A DNA stretch of 64,000 nucleotides from contig NC_055987.1 of NCBI RefSeq assembly GCF_018446385.1, positions 38,427,444 to 38,491,443 of the forward strand, in the 5' to 3' direction. This DNA is from Zingiber officinale (Eukaryota; Streptophyta; Magnoliopsida; Zingiberales; Zingiberaceae). Numbering within the stretch: position 1 is the stretch's first letter; every line of letters begins with the position of its first letter. A program made the position numbers and the translations under genes. Shown piece after piece: positions 1-11,216 of this stretch. The notes below the pieces were generated by a model, which saw only the letters and a program-made list of their open reading frames with translations, did no database searches and had not been told where the DNA came from.

Positions 1-613
1 AGGGATAGATCCCATCTACATCACTCACATCCCTCCGCATAATTTGTTACATACCCGATAATCGCCTTTATAGTCCACCCAGTTACGGGTGACGTTTGAC
101 GAAACCAAAGTACATAACTCCTTATGTAGGGAACCATGGTGACTTCAGGTCTAAGGACTAAAGTCATACTAATAGTCACTTGAGAAAGTATATGACACTC
201 ATATAACGATCCATGATACTTTCTCATGGCGGGTCATTCAGTATACATTCTCCAATGTATACCCATGTGTCAACTTGATATCTCATATCCATGACTTGTG
301 AGATCAAGTCATCATGTTGACCTACATGCTAGTCTCAATGCATTAACATTGTCCTTCTATGTTAATACTTGACTAGGAATAATTAAGTGTAGTGTTCTCT
401 ATATCATCTCACTATCGATTTAACTAATCGATTGATATAGATATGAACCTACTACCCTAGGACATTATTATACTTATTTATATAGCACAAATACACACAA
501 GTATAATAATCACAATGCCTTTATTTATATATCAGAAATATATGTACAAGAATATGATACAAAGAGTCCAAAAAGTAATCATCACATGATTGGCTCTAGG
601 GCTCTCACTAACA
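1..613 (-). mobile_element. Ty1-copia LTR, 3' part cut by window edge
   Basis: Read on the minus strand, this starts TGTTAGTGAGAGCCCTAGAG and continues as a Copia LTR U3 of a type common in plants. The terminal TG lies at 613. Immediately beyond it the plus strand becomes the interior of a different element's gag frame, so this LTR was inserted into that gag. The other end and its target duplication lie outside the window. No coding potential is visible. Confidence 0.7.
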
Positions 614-1957
614 GCATCGTTCCACCAAAATTCGAGGGGGACTTCGCAGACTGGAAGCGACGTATGGAGGTATTCCTAAGAACTGATTTCGAAATTTGGT
701 TTATTATGAAATATGGTTTTGTAGCTCCGATGAATCAAGATGGAGAAGAAAAAGAAGAGAGTCATTGGACAAAGAAGGAGCAAAATGAGTCTGTAGCGAA
801 CAGCCGTGCGGAATACCACCTGCTGAGCGTGTTGCCGCCTCAAGAGGTCAACTGCATCGGAAGCTATTCATCTGCCAAAGAACTCTGGGAGAAATTCCTA
901 GAACTCCATGAAGGCACGTCCGAAGCGAAACTCGCTTGAAGAGACATCCTCCGGAACAAGCTAATGAACATCCGACTGGAAAAAGGTGAATAGGTAGCCA
1001 GTCTACACGCAAAGGTAAAAAGAACTGATTATTGGTCTCGAGAACCTCGGAGAAACGGTAACAAATCGGGAAACAATACGCTACGCACTCAACGCGTTTC
1101 CCAGAACTTCAGAATGGACATCAATCGTCGACGCCTACTACATTTCGAAAGACCTGGAGGTAAGTAGTTTGGAAGAACTGTTCTCCACTCTAGAATTGCA
1201 TGAAACCAGGTGTGCAGGAACAAAGGAATCAAGCCAGATGATTGCGCTAAACGCAACCAAAAGGGATGAACCCGAGTCAGACTCAGAGGATGATCAGGAA
1301 GCGTACATGGTAAGAAACTTTAAAAAGTTTTTTAGAGCTAATAAATTTAAAGAAATACAGAATAAAAAGAATCCTAGAAATAGAAGAAAAGTGTGTTGCT
1401 ACCAATGTCAAAAGGAAGGACACTTAAGAGAGGATTGCCCAGAACTAAAGAAGGACAAAATGAAGACACCCAAGAAACACAAGAACCTAAAAGCCACTTG
1501 GGACAACACTTCATCATCTGAGTCCGAGATTCAAGAATATGCGGGGATAGCACTGATGGCAAGCTACGAAGGACAAAGTACATCAGAACCCAGCATCGAT
1601 GAAGGGGGAGCGACCTCAGATGGAAGTAGCGAAACAGGGGGAGATGCAGACTTCAAGTCTGATATGGTAAGTGAGGTATGCCTCTTACCCCCTGATGAAC
1701 TTTACTTTGGCATTAAGGCAATGACTAAATCCATGTATAAATTAGAAAATAAAAATATCAAATTGGAAAATAAAATTTTAGAAACAAAAAGAATTTTGGC
1801 AAAATCATGTCTTATAGAGGATTTTGATAAATTGAAAATTGAAAATGAAAAACTAAAGGAAGAAATAGAAAGATTGAAAAAATCTAATGGTTCAAATATT
1901 TCTGCTTTTAGAAATTACAGAGGTTTAAATTGGTATTATAGATTTCATCAAAGTTAA
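614..1957 (+). pseudogene. Copia-type gag, broken (copy A)
   Basis: This is the nucleocapsid gene of a Ty1-copia retrotransposon, which would package element RNA in cytoplasmic particles. From 614 the frame reads VPPKFEGDFADWKRRMEVFL, the conserved N-terminal fold of copia gag (UBN2/DUF4219-like). In-frame stops follow at 937 (TGA) and near 991 (TAG), then a frameshift. The C-terminal half resumes at about 1169-1957. It has an acidic patch, a CCHC zinc knuckle (CYQCQKEGHLREDC, near 1399-1440), a serine/glutamate-rich linker, and a Leu/Lys/Glu-rich coiled coil (about 1725-1900). The true start was removed by the LTR at 1-613. No protease, integrase or RT follows. It is clearly non-functional. 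Confidence 0.8.
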
Positions 1958-2472
1958 ATTAGAAATATATCAAAAAACTATGTACCCAGGAAATACTTGG
2001 TTACTCCTATAGGTAGGAACCTCTATTAGGTTCCGAAAGCATGTTTAATTTAAAATTAAAATTAGACTTAGCATTTTCAGCAAGGAAATTAAACAACTAA
2101 TTTCATTATGAGACTTTGTCTAAGGAAGTGGTTGTTGCTCCAATATCCAAGAAGGTCTAGTGCCTCGCCACGACCTGGAAGCCAAGTATCGAAATGAAAA
2201 GTTTAATTGAATAACTGAAAAAGCATTAATTTAAATTACTTAATGCTTTAAAAGAGTTATTCAATTTGTGTAAGAAAATATTTAAAAAAATTTTAACTTG
2301 ACTTAGAAATTTTTTTATTACCTTAGAAATTTTTATGAAAATTGACTTAGAAATTTTTTATGAAAGTTATCTTAGAATTTTTTTATAAAAATTGCCTTAA
2401 GATTAAAAAAAAAATTTACTAAGAATTTTACTTAATTTCTTTTTGAAAAATATTTTACTTAAAATTTTTTTT
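1958..2472 (+). repeat. AT-rich non-coding tail of the gag element
   Basis: This stretch is non-coding. It contains a conserved block near 2120-2190 (TATCCAAGAAGG and GCCTCGCC) and then a T-rich stretch made of repeated CTTAGAAATTTTT-like units. The same blocks recur after gag copy B (7083-7550). It ends abruptly at the inverted LTR. Confidence 0.6.
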
Positions 2473-3385
2473 TGTAGGTCCCTTTGGAGGCCGCCAAAAG
2501 GGGAGGGGTGAATTGTCCTACAAAAATTAAACCAAAACCCCTTCTCGGATATTCAACTAATTTAAAAGACACTTGTAATAATAAAATTGAGAGACTAAAA
2601 GAAAAGAGCAGACACAAGAGATTTACTTGGTTTGCAATCAGGGGATTGCTAATCCAAGGAAAGTAAGCGCACTATCTATTTATCTCCTTTGGGCGGAGTA
2701 GCCTCTTTATAGCGTTGACAGCACAAATAAAAGAAACAGAATTGAAAGCACAGAGAAAACTGATTACAAGTGAGTTGAATGATCTATGCAAACCAGTGCT
2801 ATATTTATAGCACTGGTCGGGGCGCCCCGAAGGGGTTCCGGGCGCCCTGGGGGGATAAAACTTTATCCCCCAACGTTCAGATCGAGTTTGACTCGATCTG
2901 GTCAACAACTTCGGTCCGGGCGCCCCGGAGGGTTCCGGGCGCCCCGGTCAGCTCCGAGTGCCCCAGACCCCAAAAGTCAACTCTGGTTGACTTTTTCCAT
3001 CCGGTCGCTCTGCTTCGGTTCAGCTCGTCTCGGTCCGGGTCTTCAACTCCGGCTCCGCTAGCTTGGGTGATCTCGGCCATCCGGAATATGGCTCACCCGA
3101 ACCCAAGTTCCGGCCTTCTTCTCGAGTAGCCTTCCTTCTCGGTTTCTCATCCCTCGAACGCCGCACACATTCTTCTCGTCCACCGGTGTACTCTTCCGCG
3201 GTCACCTCGTCCCTCGGACGCACCGAGCCTGTCGGCTCTCTCCCGTGCCGTCCTTCTCGCTAGCCGCATCTTCCGCTCGACTTCCTGTGTTCCTAAGCTC
3301 CTGCACACTTAGACACAAGGGTTAAACAAACGCAGGACCTAACTTAGCTTGTTTGATCACATCAAAACACCTTGGGGTTCCAACA
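2473..3385 (-). mobile_element. Copia LTR, family A, minus orientation
   Basis: Minus-strand reading begins TGTTGGAACCCCAAGG at 3385 and ends GGACCTACA at 2473, giving the TG...CA termini of an LTR. It matches the plus-strand LTR at 7715-8555 over its length. The middle (2793-2960) holds a chain of palindromes: one around the TATA box (2793-2816), GGGGGATAAA/TTTATCCCCC (2850-2871) and CAGATCGAGT/ACTCGATCTG (2878-2900). GC-rich GGGCGCCC motifs flank these. The preceding minus-strand sequence AAAAAGGGAGAGAT (3386-3399) looks like a polypurine tract, so this is a 3' LTR. No direct repeats are seen at its ends. Confidence 0.75.
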
Positions 3386-3556
3386 ATCTCTCCCTTTTTG
3401 ATGTGAGCAACCCAAGTTAAGTTAGGGCAAGTATATGCAATAAAAACAATTTATATTCAAATAAATCCAAATATTTTTCAATTGAAAAATTATATTACCT
3501 CCCCCTAGACTTAACATACTTCTCCCCCTTTGATCACATAAAAATTGGGGTTAGGA
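3386..3556 (-). mobile_element. 3' internal end and polypurine tract of family A element
   Basis: On the minus strand this is the reverse counterpart of 7548-7714: AAAGGGGGAG tracts, a CAATTGAAAAAT block and the PPT directly before the LTR. At about 3552-3570 it is fused to gag sequence through an LTR-like snippet (TTAGGAACACAAGAAGTCGAG), which marks a rearrangement junction. Confidence 0.6.
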
Positions 3557-3565
3557 ACACAAGAA

Positions 3566-4017
3566 GTCGAGTCAGACTCAGAGGATGATCAAGAAGCATA
3601 CATGGTAAGAAACTTTAAAAAGTTTTTTAGAGCTAATAAATTTAAAAAAAATGCAGAATAAAAAGAATCCAAGAAATAGAAGAAGGATGCGTTGCTACCA
3701 GTGTCAAAAAGAAGGACACCTAAAAGAAGACTGCCCAGAACTAAAGAAGGACAAAGGCAAGATTCCCAAGAAGCACATGAACTTAAAAGCTACTTGGGAC
3801 GACACTTCTTCATCTGAGTCCGAGATTCAAGAATATGCCGGGATAGCACTGATGGCAAGCTACAAAGGACAGAGTACATCAGAACCCAACATCGATGAAG
3901 GGGGAGCGACCTCAGATGGAAGTAGCGAAGCAGAGGGAGATTCAGGCTTCAAGTCTGATATGGTAAGTGAGGTATGCCTCTTACCCCCTGATGAACTTTA
4001 TTTTGGTATTAAGGCAA
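3566..4017 (+). pseudogene. Copia-type gag, second copy (B), 5' piece
   Basis: This is a near-identical copy of the C-terminal half of gag copy A. It carries the acidic stretch, the basic linker, a CCHC knuckle (CYQCQKEGHLKEDC, near 3690-3735), and a Ser/Glu linker ending LLPPDELYFGIKAM. The N-terminal half is absent. The frame is cut at 4018 by a solo Gypsy LTR and resumes at 6748. One base difference from copy A shifts the frame at about 3645, where a run of A residues is longer. It is a gene remnant of a retrotransposon, not a host gene. Confidence 0.75.
4011..4017 (+). repeat. Target-site duplication AAGGCAA, left
   Basis: AAGGCAA here and at 6748-6754 flanks the solo LTR. The match extends to AAGGCAATG if the LTR's own TG is counted. 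The expected Ty3-gypsy duplication is 5 bp, so this is longer than usual. Confidence 0.6.
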
Positions 4018-6747
4018 TGTAAAATATGGCAACAAAATAATATTTAAATAATAAGGTTATTTGATAAATAATTTTATTGGAAATTTTAGGAATTTATAGA
4101 AATTTTTCTGGATTTAATTAGAGCTCGTATGATGTATTTTGAGGGGATAAAATTATAGGCTTTGGAAAAGGTCTGTTTGAAATCCCAATTAAATTGCGAG
4201 TTGATTAATTAAATTAACCTAAAGTTAGTTTATTAAACCGTAGGTTTAATTATATAAACCTAACCGCCGCACCTCTTGGCCCCAATCACGCCGAACTCAT
4301 CTTCTTCCCCCTACCTTCCTCTCTTGCTCTCGACACCGACCTGCCGATCTCCTTCTTCCCTCTCCCTCTCACGTGTTCCCGCAACCAGAGCTGCCGGCTT
4401 CTTCTTCCTCTCGAGCCATAGTCGCCTGCAATCCTCCTCACGCGGGCATCACAGCGCCGCCGTTCCAGCCCTAGTGCCGGTTGGCTTCTCCCTGTCCTAG
4501 CGCCGGCAGCTGGATCTCTTCCACCTCCGGCCACAACAAAAGCTATCCAGTAAGTAGTTTTTCCTTAGTAGGTATAAGATGGATGCTTCTTCGTGTGGGT
4601 TTGCAAATCAGCCGATCAATATCCTTGTTTTGTATCAATGTTTTCTCGATTTATTGTTCTAGATTTGGGAGATGTTTGGTTTTTGATGATTGCCAACTTG
4701 AAAAGGTTTTGATTCATTGGAACAGGAATTTGGGGAGTAGGTAAACCGATTTGTGTATCCTTTGTTAGGGGTTCTCAAATGCAAATCTGTTCGAAAGGTG
4801 AGGGTGTAGATTTGTTGTGTTGTTGGAATTGCCATGGATTTAGTATTAATGCAAATCTGATGTGTCCTACTACTTGAATAATTGTAGATCCTGTGTGGAG
4901 GCAATTTGATGTTGTTTGGCTTTTCGAATAGTTGCGGATGTGTGGGTGATTAGTGTGGTTCTTGGCCTCTGTGATGGTTTTAGACCTCCATTTCTGCCGG
5001 ATTGAATTTTGGTTCAATTTCGAGGGTGTTTTTGCTTCTTCATGATGTTTTTCGAATTTTGGACTGAATCAGTTTGGGTTGGCTAGGATTGGATGAGGTG
5101 ATCGGTCCTTATTAATGATCTATTAATTAGGGGTTTCTGTCATTAAGTTGGGTATTGGATTTAGCTAATTATTGTACTTTGAATTAGCTGAAACCGTAAA
5201 TATGTTGATGTAGGACTTCGATTCGAGACGACCGCGATGCAGGAATGGTTTAGCTTGATCTACACATAAGGAGGGTACTTCTTACTTTGATTCTCTAGTT
5301 CTATGAACTTAGTGCATGAGCTATTTTGGATAAGAATTGCTTTACCTTGACTCCACTCAAAATTTTTCTATGCTTGATACTTCCACTCAAAACCTTTGAG
5401 TTACTCGTTTTTATATCCATACAGTCTCTTGTTGTTGTCCATGATCAGTAGCAGATATTGAATATCATATTGGTATACTTTAACTGTTGTTTATTTATGT
5501 ACTATATTGAGCATGCTGGCTTCATGTAGCATACCTGTTTCTGCCTATATATATATATGACTGTTGCATTGTTCGCATCATGTCATTGCATGCATGCCGC
5601 ATCCTCGGCCACTCGAGAGGGTGGTAGCTGGAGTTGATGCTGCTTGTCCTGTCGTGCTACACTCGGCCATTCGTGCGAGTGGTAGCTAGAGTACGAGCAG
5701 CAGGGACCCCGTCGTAGATGTAGCTAGTTAGCTACTATGCAACTGTCCCCTCGGCCATTTGTGTGAGTGGTAGCTGGAGTGGTGTACAGTCTGTCACTGA
5801 CCCGGTCTTTCGACCATACAGGGGTCATGGTGCAGAGAGGTGGGCGGGAGTGACCATCCGTGCATACACTGTTATTATATTTGCTCGGACTGCTGTTGTT
5901 TATGTATGCTGTTATTGCTTATTTACTGCTGTTGTGTACATACGCTGTTATTGCTTGTGTATACCTTGCTTGTTGTCTGTGTAGTTATGAGTAGTACTGT
6001 AGCAGATTAGTACCAGTTCTGTCCTACTATACCTAGCCTAGGATATGGTTTCAGGTATGAGTGCTTATTTTGGTTCTATTGTAGTATCTGCTATTTCTTT
6101 TATGAGACTGTATACTCTTGGCTCACTTTCTAGTTATATGTTATGTTCATGCACTATCTCTTTCCTTACCCGCTGAGTTCCAATACTTACCACCTCGCAA
6201 ATTGGTTTTCTTTCGCCAGGTAACAGATAGATGAGTCATGGATGCTTGGAGAGTCTCGGCTGCTGGTCCCACGTCACACTCGAGGATAGTTTCTTTTGGG
6301 TCTTGTCACTGTTTAGATGTATGTTAGTTTTGCGTATTTTGGTTTTGAACAAGTCGATGTGTTTTTAGAGTCTAGTCTGGTGGTTGTAGGTAATTTAGTT
6401 AGTGACTTTGTCGGTCATACATTTGTTTTCTTTTGTGATTTCCGCTGCGTTTACATCCAGCCGTGTAGGCTGAGTATTTATCATTCTGTCTTCCGCTGTG
6501 TGTGTTTCTATTTTGTTCCAGCCGTTTAGGCTGATGGTTATAGATGGTGGTTATGTGTTATTTCATTTTGTCCAGCCGGGTAGGTTGAGTATACTAAACT
6601 GCGTGTTATATTGTTTCTATGTGTGCATATATTCCAGCCGAGTGTGGCTGATGTATATTTTGTATGTAGTAATGTTTCATATTGTCCGCCGTACAGGGGA
6701 GGTGCTGTCGAAATTTCTTCAGACAGGGACCCCCCCGGGGCGTGACA
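4018..6747 (+). mobile_element. Solo Ty3-gypsy LTR inside gag copy B
   Basis: It begins TGTAAAATATGG and ends GGGGCGTGACA (TG...CA). It contains a TATA box near 4250 followed by a C-rich leader, then a long T-rich U5. The same termini and interior occur in reverse at 12021-14812, which defines a family. No PBS, gag or pol is present. It splits a reading frame that is otherwise continuous (4017 joins 6748), so it is a solo LTR left by recombination between two LTRs. The ATG-started frames inside are short and carry no recognisable domain. Confidence 0.8.
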
Positions 6748-7082
6748 AAGGCAATGGCAAAATCCATGTATAAATTAGAAAATAAAAATACCAAATTAGA
6801 AAATGAAATTTTAGAAACAAAAAGAATTTTGGCAAAGTCATGTTTTATAGAGGATTTTGAAAAATTGATAATTGAAAATGAAAAACTAAAAGAAGAAATA
6901 GAAAGATTGAAAAAATCTAATGGTCCAAATATTTCTACTTTTAGAAATTATAGAGGTTTAAATTGGTATTATAGATTTCATCAAAGTCAAATTAGAAATA
7001 TATCAAAAATCTATGTACCTAGGAAATACTTGGTTAATCCTATAGGTAGGAACCTCTACTGGGTTCCAAAAACCTGTTTAAT
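6748..7082 (+). pseudogene. Copia-type gag, second copy (B), 3' piece
   Basis: This continues gag copy B after the solo LTR. From KAMAKSMYKLENKN it encodes the Leu/Lys/Glu coiled-coil tail (LKEEIERLKKSNG) and then the conserved FRNYRGLNWYYRFHQS segment. Unlike copy A it reads on past that point (QIRNISKIYVPRKYLVNPIGR) to a stop at 7084. AT-rich non-coding DNA follows rather than protease or polymerase. Confidence 0.7.
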
Positions 7083-7714
7083 TTAAAATTTAAATTAGAC
7101 TTAGCATTTTCAGCAAGGAAATTAAACAACTAATTTCATTATGAGGCTTTGTTTAAGGAAGTGGTTGTTGCTCCAATAACCAAGAAGGCTTAGTGTCTCG
7201 CCACGACCTGGAAGTCAAGTATCGAAATGAAAAGTTTAATTGACTAACTGAAAAAACATTAATTTAAATTATTTAATGCTTTAAAAGAGTTATTCAATTT
7301 GTGTTAGAAAATATTTTTTTAACTTGACTTAGAAATTTTGTTTAAAAATTACCTTAGAAACTGTTTATGAAAGTTAACTTAGAATATTTTTTTGCCTTAA
7401 AATTTTTCTTGACTAAGAATTTTTTTTAAAATTGCCTTCGATTTTTTTTTTTTTATGAAAATCAACTTAGAAATTTTTTCTGAAAATTAGAAATTTTTTT
7501 TTTTAGATTTGCCATAGAAAATTTGTTTTTACCTTAGACTTGTTTAAGAACCCCTATTTTTATGTGATCAAAGGGGGTGATAGATGTTAAGTCTAGGGGG
7601 AGATATATAATTTTTCAATTGAAAAATATTTGAATTTATTTTAATATAAATTATTTTTATTGCATATGTTTACCCTAACTTAACTTTGGTTGCTCACATC
7701 AAAAAGGGAGAGAT
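7083..7714 (+). repeat. AT-rich tail and PPT leading to family A LTR
   Basis: No gene is present. It repeats the layout seen after copy A: a block with CCAAGAAGG and CTCGCCACG, T-rich CTTAGAAATTTT units, then GATCAAAGGGGG, GTCTAGGGGGAG and finally AAAAAGGGAGAGAT, a polypurine tract directly before the LTR at 7715. Confidence 0.6.
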
Positions 7715-8555
7715 TGTTGGAACCCCAAGGTGTTTTGATGTGATCAAACAAGCTAAGTTAGGTCCTGCGTTTGTTTAACCCTTGTGTCTAAGTGTGCAGG
7801 AGCTTAGGAACACAGGAAGTCGAGCGGAAAACGCGGCTAGCGAGAAGGACGGCACGGGAGAGAGCCGACGGGCTCGGGGCGTCCGAGGGACGAGGTGACC
7901 GCGGAAGAGTACTCCGGTGGACGAGAAGAACGTGCGCGGCGTTCGAGGGACGAGAAACCGGGAAGGAAGGCTGCTCGAGGAGAAGGTCAGAACTTGGGTT
8001 CGGGTGAGCCCTATTCCGGATGGCCGAGATCACCCAAGCTAGCGGATCCGAAGCGAACAAGACCCAGACCGAGACGAGCTGAACCGGAGGTGAAAAAGTC
8101 AACGTTGTTGACTATGGGCTCCGGGGCGCCCAGACCTGGATTTTGACCAGGATCGCGTTAGACGCGATCTGATCGTCGGGGGATAAAATTTTATCCCCCC
8201 CTGGGCGCTTGGAACCCATTCGGGGCGTCCCGACCGGTGCTATAAATATAGCACTGATCTGCACAGTCAGAACAACTCACTTGTAATCAGTTTTCTCTGT
8301 ACTTTCAATTCTGTTTCTTTTATTTGTGTTGTCAATGCTGTAAAGAGGCTACTTTGCCCGAAGGAGATAAACAGATAGTGCACTTACTTTCCTTGGATTA
8401 GCAATCCCTTGATTGCAAACCAAGTAAATCTCTTGTGTCTGCTCTTTTCCTTTAGTCTCTTAATTTTATTATTACAAATGTCTTTTAAATTAGTTGAATA
8501 TCCGAGAAGGGTTTTTGGTTTAATTTTTGTAGGGCAATTCACCCCTCCCCTCTTG
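7715..8555 (+). mobile_element. Copia LTR, family A, plus orientation
   Basis: It begins TGTTGGAACCCCAAGG. Homology with the inverted copy (2473-3385) continues to the CCCCTCCCCTCTTG run, after which the sequence becomes a Copia pol gene. The TATA box (TATAAATATA, 8241-8250) sits in a palindrome. Upstream lie GATCGCGT/ACGCGATC (8151-8169) and the perfect 22-bp palindrome GGGGGATAAAA/TTTTATCCCCC (8178-8199). With its preceding PPT it is a 3' LTR. Confidence 0.75.
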
Positions 8556-10193
8556 CTGAGCTCAGAGCACACGGAGCATCGCACTATAGCTAGTGGTAGA
8601 ACGAGACGAGTCGTAAAACCATCCACTAGATATGGATTCAAAGACTTTGTATCTTATGCGCTTATCACTAGTATCGAAGACCCTACATCTTTTCAGGAGG
8701 CGATACACAGATCTGAGAAGGACAGGTGGACATGTTCTATGGCAGAGGAGATGGAGTCATTGCATAAGAACCAAACATGGGATATAGTGGAACTTCTTAA
8801 AGGAGAGAAAGTTATAGGGTGCAAGTGGATATTCAAAAAGAATGAAGTAATGTCAGGGGGAGAAGTAAAGTTCAAGGCTTGGTTGGTAGCAAAGGGATAT
8901 TCACAGAGAAAGGAGATTGACTATGAAGAAATTTTCTCTCCGGTGGTAAGACATACGTCAATTAGAGAGGTGTTGGCTTTGGTGACACATCACAATTTGC
9001 AGCTGGAACAAATGGATGTGAAGACGATATTTCTTTATGGAAATTTGGATGAACAAATTTTTATGTCACAACCCGAGGGATTTAGTCAGCCTAGATAAGA
9101 GCGGTTGGTTTGCAAGTTGAAGAAATCGCTCTATGGATTGAAATAATCTTCTAGGCAATGGTACAAACGTTTTGATTCATACATGATTCAAAATGGATAT
9201 AGGAGATATGAGTATGATTGCTGCATATATGTGAAGAGCCTTGAAGATGAATCACTGGTTTTTTTTACTACTATACATAGATGACATGCTCATTGTTGCG
9301 AAGAAAATGAAAAAGGTTGATAAATTGAAGAGGCTGCTGAGCAAGGAATTTGACATGAAACATTTGGGAGAGGCCAAGAAGATTCTTGGGATGGAGATTC
9401 ATAAGGATAGAGCTGCAGGGAGATTATGGTTGTCTCAACGTAGCTATGTGGAGAAGGTGCTGGATAGGTTCAATACGAAGAATGCAAAGTCGGTGAGCAC
9501 ACCCCTGGCGCATCACTTCAAGTTATCCAGTACAAAGTGTCCAAGGACAGATGACGAGATCCAAGAGATGTCAAAAGTTCTTTATGCAAGTGCAGTTGGT
9601 TGTTTGATGTATGCCATGGTTTGCACGAGATCGGATTTGGCGCAAGCAGTTAGTATGATAAGCAAGTTTCTGTCAAATCTTGGTCGAACACATTGGGATG
9701 CAGTGAAATAGTTTTTCAGATACTTGAGAAATACAACTGATTATGACATCATGCTCAATAGACAACTGGAAGATCCTTTAGTTACCGGGTACGTAGATGC
9801 AGACTATGCAGGAGATTTAGATAACAAGAGGTCTACTACAGGATACGTGTTCACTATGGTAGGAGAATCTATTTGTTGAAAATCTATGATACAAACTATT
9901 ATTGCATTGTCTACAATGGAGTCCGAGTACATGGCAGCAGTTAAAGCAGCGAAGGAAACTTTATGGCTTACAAGATTGGTCAGAGAACTGGGTGTTCAGC
10001 AAGGTGGAGTTAAATTGTTATGAGATAGTCAGAGTGCTATCTATTTGGAGAAGAATCAGGTTTATCATGCAAAAACTAAGCACATTGATGTGAAGTTTCA
10101 CAAGATCATAGAGTTGATTGCTTCCGGAGAAATTCAACTTGAGAAGGTTCACACTATAGACAATGCTGCAGACATGTTGACAAAGCAATGACC
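8556..10193 (+). pseudogene. Copia pol fragment: reverse transcriptase and RNase H, decayed
   Basis: This is the 3' half of a Ty1-copia polyprotein (Tork/Ivana-like in appearance). It opens in the linker before RT. RT motifs follow: CKWIFKKNE, KAWLVAKGYSQ, EEIFSPVVRHTSIREVLAL, QMDVKTIFLYGNLDEQIFM, and the catalytic YIDDM at 9274-9288. RNase H includes GYVDADYAGDLDNKRSTTG and ALSTMESEYMA, then KHIDVKFH and NAADMLTKQ. In-frame stops occur near 9096, 9143, 9709, 9877 and 10021, and there is a frameshift just before YIDD. Integrase and protease are missing because the family A LTR abuts the linker. It is a dead copy. Confidence 0.85.
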
Positions 10194-10333
10194 ATAGATA
10201 AGTTCAAGCATTGATTGAACTTAATCTATATCTCTAAATGCTAGAGGAAGGAAGCCTAGACCCAGAGATCCGTATGAAGCTTATTCTGATACTCGTATTC
10301 TTCGAAAGGGTGAATATTCGCCAAGGTAGAGAT

Positions 10334-10487
10334 TGTTGATGGATGACTCATATTTGGATGAGGTCAATGCGATGGATGTTATGGAAGAAAAACCTGTTAA
10401 GATTTTTCGTAATAAAATTCTGTTATGATTTTATATAACAGAATTATGTTACGATTTTTCATAACAAAATTCTGTTGCAATTATTCA
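10334..10487 (+). mobile_element. Start of the 3' LTR of the decayed Copia element
   Basis: CCAAGGTAGAGAT (polypurine-like) is followed directly by TGTTGATGGATGACTC, the usual Copia PPT/LTR junction. The LTR is soon truncated. It includes short inverted ATAACAGAATT-type repeats near 10400-10470. Confidence 0.55.
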
Positions 10488-10512
10488 AAATGCCCCCGCT
10501 TTGATACTAATT
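10488..10512 (-). promoter_or_regulatory. Degenerate primer binding site (initiator tRNA-Met type)
   Basis: On the minus strand TTAGTATCAAAGC follows the LTR end. It resembles the TGGTATCAGAGC site used by Copia and Gypsy elements, with substitutions. Confidence 0.4.
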
Positions 10513-11160
10513 ATAGAATTGAAGAAAAGAGCTAGAAGGGTGGGGGTGAATAGTGCATGTGTTTTTTTTTTTCATATTTTCGAAGTAACTTGAGACATAA
10601 CATAGTAGAAAATAAAGTAAAAAGAACAACCACAAGGCTAACACCCTTCTTTTTACTTGGTTCATAGCCCAATGACCGCTAGTTCAAGGCCCACGATCGG
10701 TGATCACTTTCGTTAGGTAATTCACTAAAAGTAGGATGATTACCAAAGTATTTCAAATACAAATATTATCGACAACTTAAATGAGTAGCAACTTTGGTGT
10801 TGATTATCGAAGTAGTGTTTGGGCGTCATAACAAAGGTTTTGGAGTAGAGCAAAGATCAGTGATAGGAAAATGATGATTAAGGTGCTAGTTAAACCCTCT
10901 TTTAGGAGAGATTGGATCCATTTTAGGTGCTTGGATCATGGCTGACGTTGTGTGACATTGGAGAAGCTCTATTTGTCTAGAGTATGTTGGCTTCCAGGCG
11001 CCTGGAATCTAACATGCTCTAGCCAATCAGAATCTGTCACCTCATCCTACTGTTGAGCTAGGTTTATGACACCTAGATCCCTTCGAGACGCTTTGATGCC
11101 TTCCAAGTGCCTAGATCAGCTGTTTCTAGAATTTTAACTCCTACATCCTAGAGTTAACAC

Positions 11161-11216
<56 letters not shown>

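Noticed and set aside
4011..6756. A Mutator-type element, suggested by the 9-base flanking repeat
   Set aside because: The ends are TG...CA with no terminal inverted repeat, and a sister copy has LTR-type 5-bp duplications, so a solo LTR fits better.
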